Assembly (NCBI GenBank): GCA_044507695.1
Contig: JBIQJD010000001.1
Location: 1-64,000, forward strand
Reading direction: 5' to 3'
Source: JBIQJD01 sp044507695
GTDB taxonomy: Bacteria > Bacteroidota > Ignavibacteria > Ignavibacteriales > Ignavibacteriaceae
Length of the DNA stretch: 64,000 nt
The notes beneath the pieces were generated by a model that was given only the letters and a program-made list of their open reading frames with translations, was not told the origin of the DNA and made no database searches. Made by a program: the position numbers and the translations under genes. Shown one piece after another: positions 1-8,351 of this stretch (positions within the stretch are counted from its first letter, which is position 1; the number at the start of each line of letters is the position of its first letter).

Positions 1-12
1 AATCTACCTTAC

Positions 13-703
13 TTAACTAACCTGAAATTCCTTTTTCCGCTGAACCAATACAGTAGTATCACCATAAAGCGTATCATTTAGGACGCATCCTTTTAAATAA
101 ATATCGCCTATGGCATCACCACCTCCTCTTGACCAAAGTCCATAACCATAAGCCAAAACATCTCCGCCTCTACCCAAACCGGTAGTATCAGTAGAATCTA
201 CTGAATAGTAATAACTATAACCTTTAAAAGTGGTAAAAATACCGGAACCAAAAAATATTTCGTCTTCCCCAAACTCTCTCTACTCTTGCCAATTCATAAC
301 CATCACCTCCTTCAGTAGAATAATCAAATACTACCCATTGTTCACCTTCATTTGCATCGAGCTTGTATAAGATAAACCCTTCTTCGGTAATAAAAGATCC
401 TCCTCCCATTCCGGGAGGTGCATAAACGTTATATGCAGTATCAATTCTATAATGAGCTGTATCAGTAAATAAAAGTGGTTCCTGAATAGGATGTATTCGC
501 CTCGCAAATTGAGTTACATAAATATTGCCTTCAGCATCCACAGAATCTTTTATATTAAAGACTTGAACAGTATCAGGATATTCTAAATCATAAAAAAAAT
601 ACTCCCACATATTACCCGTTTTTATCGGGAAATATTTAAGAGGGTCCTCGCTTTGTGCAAAAGTAAGAGAATACAAAAGAAAAAAGAAAATAAAACGTCC
701 CAT
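13..703 (-). pseudogene. secreted hypothetical protein, frameshifted
   Basis: I do not recognise this family. The start at 703 follows an AAAGGA-type ribosome site, and residues 1-17 form a signal peptide ending in TFAQ. The body is rich in aromatic and acidic residues, as in secreted beta-rich proteins of FCB bacteria. The first frame stops near 224. From about 271 the next frame is open, reading GEDEIFFGSG and continuing to a TAA at 13-15 without a break. Removing one T from the TTT run at 271-273 (on the coding strand) restores a single protein of about 230 residues. No T9SS sorting domain is visible at the C-terminus. A longer reading from the ATG at 733 is possible. The frameshift may be real decay or a base-call error; two more lie in the next gene upstream. 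Confidence 0.6.
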
Positions 704-765
704 AATATTAAATCCTTTAAGTTTGGAAGACATGCTTGTTTAAATAGTACAGGTGTTATTTTTTA

Positions 766-797
766 AAGAAAAAATGGACGAGGCATTTACCTCGTCC
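766..797 (-). terminator. rho-independent terminator of the M6-like gene
   Basis: A perfect 8-bp stem (GGACGAGG at 776-783, CCTCGTCC at 790-797) has a 6-base loop. On the minus strand it is followed by a U-rich run (A-rich on plus, 766-774). It lies about 20 bp past the stop codon of the minus-strand metalloprotease gene, as expected for its terminator. Confidence 0.85.
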
Positions 798-816
798 TTA
801 TCTATTATTTACGATT

Positions 817-2926
817 TTACTTCATTAAAATCATTTTATGTGAAGCAGTAAAATCATTTACCTTAACAGTATAAATGTAAATTCCGCTGGAAAGGTTTGA
901 TGCATTAAAGTTTACTGCATAGTTTCCTTTATTTAATGGTTCATTCACGAGAGCTGCGACTTCATTCCCGAGTAAATCAAAAACTTTTAATGTAACAAAA
1001 CCCGCTTCTTTTATTGCATAGTTGATTTGAGTTGTAGGATTAAACGGATTAAGGAAACACTGACTTAATTTATACGAGTCTATTCTTATTTCTGGTTCAC
1101 TCTCTTCTGCCTGTTTCCACTGAATCCAGCTTGTTCCGGATGTATTCATATGTTCACTTTCAACTGAAAGCAAATTTGTATTATCTTCAGCAACAATCCA
1201 GTATTCCGCCTGGTCATAACCATGTGTAGTAATACTAAAATTATTATCTGTATATGTAGTTGAAGTCGTTGTAGTATAGGTTGTCTGCTGACCACCTGCG
1301 CCAAGAGTAAGCTTTTTATATACACGGTAACGTAATAAATCTGGGTCTGTATTTGCAGCCCAGGTCAATACTGGATTATTGCTGCCATTCTTTGAAAGAC
1401 GGAGTTCCTGGGGTTTGGCGGGTTTACCATCAAGTGGAGAAGTTAAATAAAACCTTGCATTTACTACGCTGCCATTCTGATCAATAATCTCCATAGTAAA
1501 ATTATTCGTAGCGTCATTTGTCCATCTTCTTGCCCAGGGATTGCTGTAATTAGAGAAAACATTATTATAACTAAGATTGAATGAATTATTCATACCTTCT
1601 CCGTTTAACCATCCGCCACAACCGTAATCCGGCCAATCTGCAATTCCAGGATCATCTAAATAAAATAACCAGTCGGCTCCACCATTTGTTGTCAACAGCT
1701 TATCTTTATTATTTCTTCCTGCCCTGTTTACCGCAACCGGTTTAAATTTAGGAACTTCTGCATCGCCAAAACAAGTAGCTATACCGGTGTTTTCCCAATC
1801 CCACTGACCGTTTGAGGTTTTAATACGAATGTTATTTGAATTACTATAAATTCCTTGCTGATGTAACACAAAAATTCCTTTATCATTTGGATTATTAGTA
1901 GCATTGTCATAAACATTAAGCTTCTGATGGTTTTCAAAATAAAAATACTCGTCAGTTGCGCCGTTTGAAGGATGATATTTATATGCGGTTCCATATTGTA
2001 GATAATCTTGAAAAGGCGCATTTAAAATGTTGCCCGTAACCTCAGTTGGATTTACCCATGCTAATCTTTCTCTTTCATAAGTATTGGCGCAAATTCCATC
2101 ATCTCCTCTTGTAAGGATACCCCAAACTTTATGATCATCATTACTACTAGAATTAGTATAAGGATGATTACTCCCTATGAGCCAATGACCTATTTCATGA
2201 ACAGTATTTTTAAAATTTCTTTCCGGGATTCTTTGTCCCCAAAAATGTAATGTAACTTCGGAACCACTGTTTAGACCAAAATTTGCTTTAATTGTCTTTG
2301 TTCGCCATCTACAGTATAAGATGATCCATATCCAAGAGATGCTTCTCCGCTCCAACCACTATTGAAAAACCATGCTGTAGTACTTGTTCTCCAAATCATT
2401 ATGATCATATCTATTGTTCCATCTGACTGATTTGAATGAGTGTAGTTTGCAGATGAAGACCAATTGTCAAAATCTGCAAAATTAACTAGCGGATCAACTT
2501 TCTGCTGAAGAACTTCTTTATTAGCTAAATAATAATTTGATCCATAATAAGATTTATTATGAGGAGCTTCGACATAAACTGCCTGACCAATTACTTTATA
2601 AACGCCGAATGACATTTTATCAAAGTAATTAGTAAGATTAATATAGTGAGTTGAGCCAGTCTGAAGATTTGGGTCAACAAATGTATTGTAATTTTGTGGT
2701 GGCTGCCCAACCGGCCCATATGGATGATAGGAATCATCATCCTTGAAACTTGCAAAAACAACAAGCACTTTAATCGTACCTTGCGCTGTCAAATATATTC
2801 CACCTTCCTGGCTTAAACTAATGGTACCCCCGGAAGATGGTGCAGCACACTGCGGCTCGAATTGCGCGAAGTAATATTAGATAATGCTAAGAGATATATT
2901 ATTAAAATTAAAATTAAATTTTTCAT
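817..2926 (-). pseudogene. M6-like secreted metalloprotease with T9SS sorting domain, two frameshifts
   Basis: Three frame segments join into one protein of about 700 residues. The ATG at 2926 (GAAAGG ribosome site) opens a signal peptide, then the frame changes near 2875, giving a mature start AQFEPQCAAP. A second change lies near 2295-2300, after VDGEQ. The N-terminal half resembles M6/immune-inhibitor-A-like proteases (KVLVVFASFKDDD, FDKMSFGVYKV). The zinc motif HEIGHWLIGSNH follows the second frameshift, then a beta-rich region, and the last 80 residues are a type A sorting domain (FLNPFNPTTQ to KMILMK). The expected role is extracellular proteolysis after T9SS export. The zinc motif is HExxHxxxGxxH, one residue longer between the second His and the Gly than the usual metzincin spacing. 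Two single-base breaks in otherwise well-kept sequence point to recent inactivation or assembly errors. Confidence 0.75.
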
Positions 2927-3299
2927 AAAAATTGCCTTTCAAAATTTTATTTGAGGTATTAAAGCAGTTATTTCTCTCATATCAAAGCCCCTTAAAATTA
3001 TTAAAGAAAGAAATAATTATATCATTTTATGTTACGTAAAACCAGTATAGAAGATATGTATTCTCAACAAGCTGAGTATGCAGGTTTTGCTATAGCAGTT
3101 GTGAATATCTTTTATTAGAATGATAAAGAATAAAGGATAATATAATTGAAGAAGAAAAATTCTTTTTTCTTTTATATTCGCCAATATAAAAAGCATAAAA
3201 TAACCTGGTTTACTTTTTCTCCTTTCTTAAGTTGATGATGTATTATTATTTTACAAAAACCAGTTACGCCATATTTTCACCAAATGTGACAATAATAGA
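2927..3299. other. intergenic, no gene seen
   Basis: This is a very AT-rich gap between the start of the protease gene and the end of the AraC-type gene. It presumably holds the protease promoter. An AAGAA-AAA-TTCTT palindrome near 3150-3170 is too weak to call a terminator. No open frame with a signal peptide or ribosome site was found. Confidence 0.5.
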
Positions 3300-3722
3300 C
3301 TAAAGATGACATAGTTTTTTGTAATGGTAATTTTCTTTAAAAATCTCATCGGCTGTCATATACTGGAGTTTTCTTCTAGCAGTAGTTGGTGTGATACCCA
3401 AAACTTTTTTAAAGTCTCGATTTAAACTATTTAATTCAGAGAAGGATAATTCTACTACTATGTCATACAATTCAGTGTCCTCTTGTATAAAAACTAAAGC
3501 CATATAAATTTTTAAGGTTCTGATCAATTGTGTAAATGTAATATCGAATGCACTTTTTACAGCTCTTTGTAATGTCCTATTCGAACAATTTATTTTTAAT
3601 GCAGTAAACGTTAGATTTTTTTTATTATCAAAATTAGATACAATTGTTTCGATAATCTTCTTAGTGTAATTACTATTGTCATATTTTGCTTGTAAAGTAT
3701 CCCGCATAAAATTAGACAGCAT
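3300..3722 (-). CDS. AraC-type DNA-binding protein (short)
   Basis: This protein of 140 residues is almost entirely a double helix-turn-helix AraC/XylS domain. The first helix-turn-helix is around LTFTALKINCSNRTLQRAVKS. The second is around DIVVELSFSELNSLNRDFKK, followed by the family-typical GITPTTARR. There is no ligand-binding or receiver domain, so it is a DNA-binding module only. I chose the ATG at 3722 because AAGAGA sits just upstream; an in-frame ATG at 3755 has no ribosome site. It is monocistronic, with long AT-rich flanks. The target and signal are unknown. Confidence 0.75.
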   Translation of the reverse strand: MLSNFMRDTLQAKYDNSNYTKKIIETIVSNFDNKKNLTFTALKINCSNRTLQRAVKSAFDITFTQLIRTLKIYMALVFIQEDTELYDIVVELSFSELNSLNRDFKKVLGITPTTARRKLQYMTADEIFKENYHYKKLCHL

Positions 3723-3956
3723 TATTTCTCTTTTTAAAAAATGGTAACGTGACATAAAAAAGTAATTAGTTTAGTCAACAAAAAGAGGAATTATGAATTT
3801 GGAGAAAGAGTGTCCTGTTATTGTCAATTCTAAGATCCCCATTTAATTAAGTTAAATCGTAAATAAACCTCTTTAAAAAATAAGTAACTATTTTACAATC
3901 TATTAAAATAATTAACTTATGCTTCATTAAATTACCTGTGTTAATATGGAGATGCA

Positions 3957-4658
3957 ATGAAAATAATTTTAGTTCTGTTGATGGGAGTGATAAATTTTAT
4001 TTCCGCGCAAACCAAGGACCCTGATAAAATTTTGGATGAGGTGAAAAAGAAATTTGCATCCGTAAAGGATTATACAGTTGATGTTAATATTAAAATTGAT
4101 GTTAATTTTCTTAAAGTTCCTGAGAGCAGGGCAAAAATTTATTACAAAGCTCCGGATAAAATTCACGTGGAATCAGAAAGTTTTGCAATGCTGCCAAGGG
4201 AAGGTTTAAATAGTTCCCCAGCCGCATTTCTCAATGGAGAATATACCGCACTCTATGAACGGGAAGATACTGTTGATAATAAAAAAGTATCGATTGTAAA
4301 AATCATTCCGCTTAACAGCGAGAGTGATATTGTACTTTCAACTTTATGGATTGATCAGGATAAAGATGTAATTATGAAAATTGAATCAAACACAAAGGTG
4401 GCAGGCACATTTCAAATTGAATTTGATTATGATGAAAAGAGCAATTATCCGCTTCCATCAAAAATGGAATTCACACTTAACACCGGTGATTTCAGTCTGC
4501 CGCTTCCGCGCGGAATGACAGGAGATACTAAGAAAAAAACAGAGGAAAGATCAGCCGGCAAAGAGCAGAAGGGAAAAGTGTATATCACCTATTCAAATTA
4601 TAAAGTCAACCGGGGAATTCCGGATTCTGTTTTTGAGGAAGAGGGTAAACAGGAGTAG
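3957..4658 (+). CDS. LolA-like periplasmic protein
   Basis: The 233-residue protein has a signal peptide (residues 1-17, ending FISAQ). The body starts PDKILDEVKKKFASVKDYTVDV, the usual opening of the LolA/RseB-like half-barrel fold, which binds lipid or lipoprotein acyl chains in the periplasm. Later beta strands (KIYYKAPDKIHVES, FQIEFDYDEK, VYITYSNYKVN) fit the fold. The C-terminal third has a lysine/glutamate-rich stretch (GDTKKKTEERSAGKEQKGK). The start has a good GGAGATG ribosome site. It is a single gene that converges on the dehydratase across a shared hairpin. The fold is fairly sure; a true LolA role in lipoprotein transport is not shown. Confidence 0.65.
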   Translation: MKIILVLLMGVINFISAQTKDPDKILDEVKKKFASVKDYTVDVNIKIDVNFLKVPESRAKIYYKAPDKIHVESESFAMLPREGLNSSPAAFLNGEYTALYEREDTVDNKKVSIVKIIPLNSESDIVLSTLWIDQDKDVIMKIESNTKVAGTFQIEFDYDEKSNYPLPSKMEFTLNTGDFSLPLPRGMTGDTKKKTEERSAGKEQKGKVYITYSNYKVNRGIPDSVFEEEGKQE

Positions 4659-4682
4659 GGAATACATATATGAATTCCCTAC
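4655..4682. terminator. hairpin between convergent genes
   Basis: A 9-bp perfect stem (4655-4663 with 4674-4682) surrounds a 10-base loop. The plus-strand stop codon lies inside the stem. Both flanks are AT-rich but neither has a strong U run, so it may act weakly in both directions for the LolA-like and dehydratase genes. Confidence 0.5.
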
Positions 4683-4686
4683 AAAT

Positions 4687-5646
4687 TTATTTTACTAATT
4701 CCTGATCATTAATAATACTGCTCATCATTCTTCCATCAACATTTCCGCCGCTTATTATAATTCCAATTCTGCCTGTTGAAATAATTTTACCGCTTAACAA
4801 TGCGGCAAGAGCAAGAGCGCCGGTTGGTTCAACAACAAGTTTCATCCTGTAAAATAAAAATTTTACTGCATCAATTATTGCCTGCTCTGAAACTGATTTC
4901 ATTTCATCCACATATTCAAGAATTGTTGGAAAAGTAATTTTGCCGAGAGAAGTATTCCTCGCTCCATCTGCAATAGTTTGGGGATTTTTAACTGTCTGAA
5001 GTTTCTTTGAATAAAACGATTTCAATGCATCATCGGCAAGTTCAGGCTCAACGCCGATAATTTTACAATCAGGCAGAATTGATTTTGCCGCAACTGCCGA
5101 ACCGCTGAGCAGCCCGCCGCCGCCGCAGGGAGTGATAAGCATATCCAGGTTTTTAACTTCATTAATTAATTCAAGTGCAGCAGTTCCTTGCCCGGCAATT
5201 ATATCATAATGATCAAAAGGAGGAATTAGCACATAATCTCTATCATCAATAATTTTTTGTGCTACTTCTTCTCTTACCTGTTCAGCGGGATTATAAAAGA
5301 TAATTTCCGCGCCGTATTGTTTTGCTGCTTCTCTTTTAATTGCCGGCGCATTTTCAGGCATAACTACATGCACTTTAACACCAAGCATTTTTCCAACACA
5401 TGCCGCCGCCTGCGCATGATTTCCGGATGAATAAGTAATCACTCCTGTTGTTTTATCCTTCTCACTTAATTTGGAAATTGCATTATAAGCTCCTCTGAAT
5501 TTAAAGGCTCCTGTTTTCTGAAAGTTTTCACATTTCAAAAAAACCTGAGCGCCTGTAATTTTATTTAAAGTGGAAGAAGTGAGTACCGGTGTTTTGTTAG
5601 CAATATTTTTTAAGCGTTCGGCGGCTTCAAGAATTAAGTCAATCAT
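4687..5646 (-). CDS. threonine/serine dehydratase, PLP-dependent, catabolic type
   Basis: This 319-residue fold-type II PLP enzyme matches the short threonine ammonia-lyase/serine racemase group. The Schiff-base lysine is K49 in GAFKFRGA, the substrate loop is SSGNHAQA near residue 73, and the phosphate-binding glycine loop GGGGLLSG lies near 175. The expected reaction is deamination of L-threonine (or L-serine) to 2-oxobutanoate (or pyruvate) and ammonia in the cytoplasm. The regulatory ACT domain of biosynthetic IlvA is absent and the length is that of TdcB-type enzymes. A racemase activity cannot be excluded from sequence. The ATG follows an AGAGA ribosome site. No pathway neighbours were seen. 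Confidence 0.88.
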   Translation of the reverse strand: MIDLILEAAERLKNIANKTPVLTSSTLNKITGAQVFLKCENFQKTGAFKFRGAYNAISKLSEKDKTTGVITYSSGNHAQAAACVGKMLGVKVHVVMPENAPAIKREAAKQYGAEIIFYNPAEQVREEVAQKIIDDRDYVLIPPFDHYDIIAGQGTAALELINEVKNLDMLITPCGGGGLLSGSAVAAKSILPDCKIIGVEPELADDALKSFYSKKLQTVKNPQTIADGARNTSLGKITFPTILEYVDEMKSVSEQAIIDAVKFLFYRMKLVVEPTGALALAALLSGKIISTGRIGIIISGGNVDGRMMSSIINDQELVK

Positions 5647-6007
5647 ATTTTTTTCTCTTTGTTGAATAGATATGATAAAATTACATTAATACAATCAAGC
5701 TGCAAAATTCAAACATCTTCTGTAAACTTAGGTGTTGCATAATTTAATTATTAATCACATTTTTATTTCGTGTAACGAATCTGCATTGATGTTAAAGTAC
5801 CGCTGTTTAGCTTCTTATGGGCTGATTAACCTTCCCTAAAAATTAAAGAATAAAATACCTTATATCGCACTTAAATACCTTTAATCGATAATATGTTTAA
5901 AACAGACCATTTATTATTAAATTCTCACTGCTTAAAACCAAAAATTTTCAAAATTTATTTTAAAAAGGCAGATATTTTTTAGAGGGCATAACCGAGGGAG
6001 GGAAGTT
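5647..6007. other. divergent promoter region
   Basis: This AT-rich gap separates the start of the dehydratase gene from the Fn3-repeat gene, so it should hold promoters for both directions. A strong purine-rich ribosome site (GGGAGGGAAG) precedes the ATG at 6008. No RNA structure or additional open frame could be supported. Confidence 0.5.
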
Positions 6008-8206
6008 ATGAAAAAATGTGCTTTACTATTTTTCTTTTTATTAATACCGATTGCGGTATCAGCCCAGCCGGTGCCTTATCTATCTTATCCCGTGGGCGGT
6101 GCAGAAGTTTATACAACAACTCCAAAATTGTACTGGTACGTTACTTCTTCAGCGAGCGGCATTTTTTACAACTTACAAATCTCTGAAGATACAACTTTCA
6201 GCATTCTTGCTTACCATGCTGATGATATAGATTCAACATCCCATACAATTACGGAGAATCTAACTCCGGGAAAAACATATTACTGGCAGGTACGTACTAA
6301 AACAACTGCACCTGAAGCATACGGAGAATTTTCAGAGTATGAAAGTTTTACGGTTAATGCTGCAGGATTTGAAGCCCCCGTTCCATATTTATCATATCCT
6401 GTTGGCGGTGCAACTGTCTATACTGCAAATCCTGTTCTTTACTGGTATGTAACAACAACCGGCGCTGATCATTTTGATCTGGAAGTAGATGATGATTCAA
6501 CTTTTCTTACTCCCGAAGTACAAGCGGCTGATTTGGATTCATTGAAGTACACAGTTGTAACCAGCTTAACGCCCGGAAAAGTATATTATTGGAGAGTTCG
6601 TTCTTATAATTTTAATTCTAATACTCATGGTGAATTTTCTGATTTTGAGAGCTTCATAATTAATGCTGCAGGTTATGAAGCCCCCGTACCATATTTATCA
6701 TACCCGGTTGGAGGTGCAACAGTCTATTCAAATAATCCTGTGCTATATTGGTATATAACAACTTCCGGAACGAATCTTAAATACCAGGTTCAGGTAGATG
6801 ATGATTCCGGTTTTACATCACCGGAAGTTGATGCAGAAATGCTTGATTCTTTGAAGTATACTGTTCTTACTGAATTAGTTCCCGGTACAACATATTACTG
6901 GAGGGTGAGATCATACAATACTGAAGCAGATACAAATAGTGATTATTCCGATTTTGAAAGCTTTGTGATTGATGCATCCGGATTTGATGCCCCAACACCA
7001 TATTTATCATATCCTGTTGCCGGCGCAACTGTTTATACTAATTTTCCCACTTTATACTGGTATGTAACTGCTTCCGGTGCTGATCATTTTGATGTTATAA
7101 TAGCCGCTGATTCAACTTTAGAACATGTTGTTGAAAGCGAAGGGCCTCTCAATTCATTGCAATATACCGTTACTTCTCCGTTAACAGGTGGTAATACTTA
7201 TTACTGGAAGGTGCTTACATATAATGAAAACTCCGGTAAACACAATGATTTTTCTGAAGTTGGAAGTTTCTTTGTAAACAGCGGATCGGTGAGCGTTAAT
7301 CCGCCGGCAATTCCATATCTAAAAAACCCGGCAGATGATACAACAGCATTAACGAATCCGGTGGAATTAAGCTGGGGTGTTTTTGAAGATGGGGCGTTAA
7401 CATATCATCTCCAGGTATCAACAAGCAATAGTTTTACAACCATTGTAACAAGCGTGGATAACTACGCTGATTCAACCTATGATTTTACAGGACTTCCGGG
7501 TCAAACATACTATTGGCGCGTTCAGGCTAAAAATGGTTCAGGTGTTTATTCGGCTTATTCATCAATAAGACAATTTACAATGCTGCCCGATGTTGTTTCT
7601 CCAACAGTTGTACCGCTGCTTGCAAATCCTGTTGCCGGAATTAAAGTAGCAGAACCTGTTTTATCATGGTATCTTCCAATACCTTTTGATAACCCGGTTT
7701 ATCAGTTACAGATTTCAGCCTCAGAGGATTTTTCCAGTATAATTATTGAAGAAGATAATCTTACCAAGCCGGTCTATAAGATTAATTCGCTTCCACCTGC
7801 TGAAGCATATTACTGGAGAGTAAGATCCAAAAACTCTTTGGGTGCAAGTTCAAATTTCTCACAGACAGAAGTATTTAAATCCGGGATTAACAGCCCAACA
7901 GATGTTGAAAAAAATCCGGTTGTTCCTTCTGAATTTATTGTAATGCAGAATTATCCAAATCCGTTTAACCCTTCTACAATAATTTCGTTTTCAATTCCGG
8001 AACGTGAATTTGTAACTATTAAAATATATGATGTACTTGGAAGGGAAATAAGAAGTCTTTTCAGTGGTGAACTGGCTCCCGGTATGCACAATTATGTTTG
8101 GAATGGTGAAAACCAATCGGGACAAAAAGCAGCAAGTGGTACATATCTTTACAGGATCACTGCTGGAAATAATTCTAAAGTATTTAAAATGATGTTAATG
8201 CAATAA
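6008..8206 (+). CDS. T9SS-exported protein with six Fn3-like repeats
   Basis: The 732-residue protein has a signal peptide (1-20), six tandem Fn3-like domains and a type A sorting domain (about 650-732, NYPNPFNPST to FKMMLMQ). The first four domains begin at residues 21, 124, 226 and 329 and open with nearly the same PVPYLSYPVGGATVY phrase. Domains five and six (about 432 and 533) are more diverged. Each domain has the YYWRV strand typical of these repeats. No catalytic residues are visible, so a structural or adhesive surface role is likely. The nearly identical repeats suggest recent internal duplication. A strong terminator follows. Confidence 0.85.
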   Translation: MKKCALLFFFLLIPIAVSAQPVPYLSYPVGGAEVYTTTPKLYWYVTSSASGIFYNLQISEDTTFSILAYHADDIDSTSHTITENLTPGKTYYWQVRTKTTAPEAYGEFSEYESFTVNAAGFEAPVPYLSYPVGGATVYTANPVLYWYVTTTGADHFDLEVDDDSTFLTPEVQAADLDSLKYTVVTSLTPGKVYYWRVRSYNFNSNTHGEFSDFESFIINAAGYEAPVPYLSYPVGGATVYSNNPVLYWYITTSGTNLKYQVQVDDDSGFTSPEVDAEMLDSLKYTVLTELVPGTTYYWRVRSYNTEADTNSDYSDFESFVIDASGFDAPTPYLSYPVAGATVYTNFPTLYWYVTASGADHFDVIIAADSTLEHVVESEGPLNSLQYTVTSPLTGGNTYYWKVLTYNENSGKHNDFSEVGSFFVNSGSVSVNPPAIPYLKNPADDTTALTNPVELSWGVFEDGALTYHLQVSTSNSFTTIVTSVDNYADSTYDFTGLPGQTYYWRVQAKNGSGVYSAYSSIRQFTMLPDVVSPTVVPLLANPVAGIKVAEPVLSWYLPIPFDNPVYQLQISASEDFSSIIIEEDNLTKPVYKINSLPPAEAYYWRVRSKNSLGASSNFSQTEVFKSGINSPTDVEKNPVVPSEFIVMQNYPNPFNPSTIISFSIPEREFVTIKIYDVLGREIRSLFSGELAPGMHNYVWNGENQSGQKAASGTYLYRITAGNNSKVFKMMLMQ
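6068..7300 (+). repeat. tandem coding repeats, about 309 bp each
   Basis: Four repeat units start at 6068, 6377, 6683 and 6992, spaced 309, 306 and 309 bp apart. Each encodes one Fn3-like domain. Long stretches around each unit start are nearly identical at the DNA level, so the array can expand or contract by recombination. Confidence 0.85.
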
Positions 8207-8232
8207 AATTGGTTAGCTTCACTTATCTCAAA

Positions 8233-8257
8233 CCCGGACTAAAATCCGGGTTTTTTT
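8233..8257 (+). terminator. rho-independent terminator after Fn3-repeat gene
   Basis: Stem CCCGGA (8233-8238) pairs with TCCGGG (8245-8250) around a 6-base loop and is followed by seven T residues. It lies 27 bp after the stop codon. Confidence 0.92.
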
Positions 8258-8351
8258 ATTTTCATAAAAGATTCATCATCATCTCTTAATTTAAAATATC
8301 TGATGTTTTATTTAATTTTACCATCATAAAGAAAATATCAAGAGAAGACTT

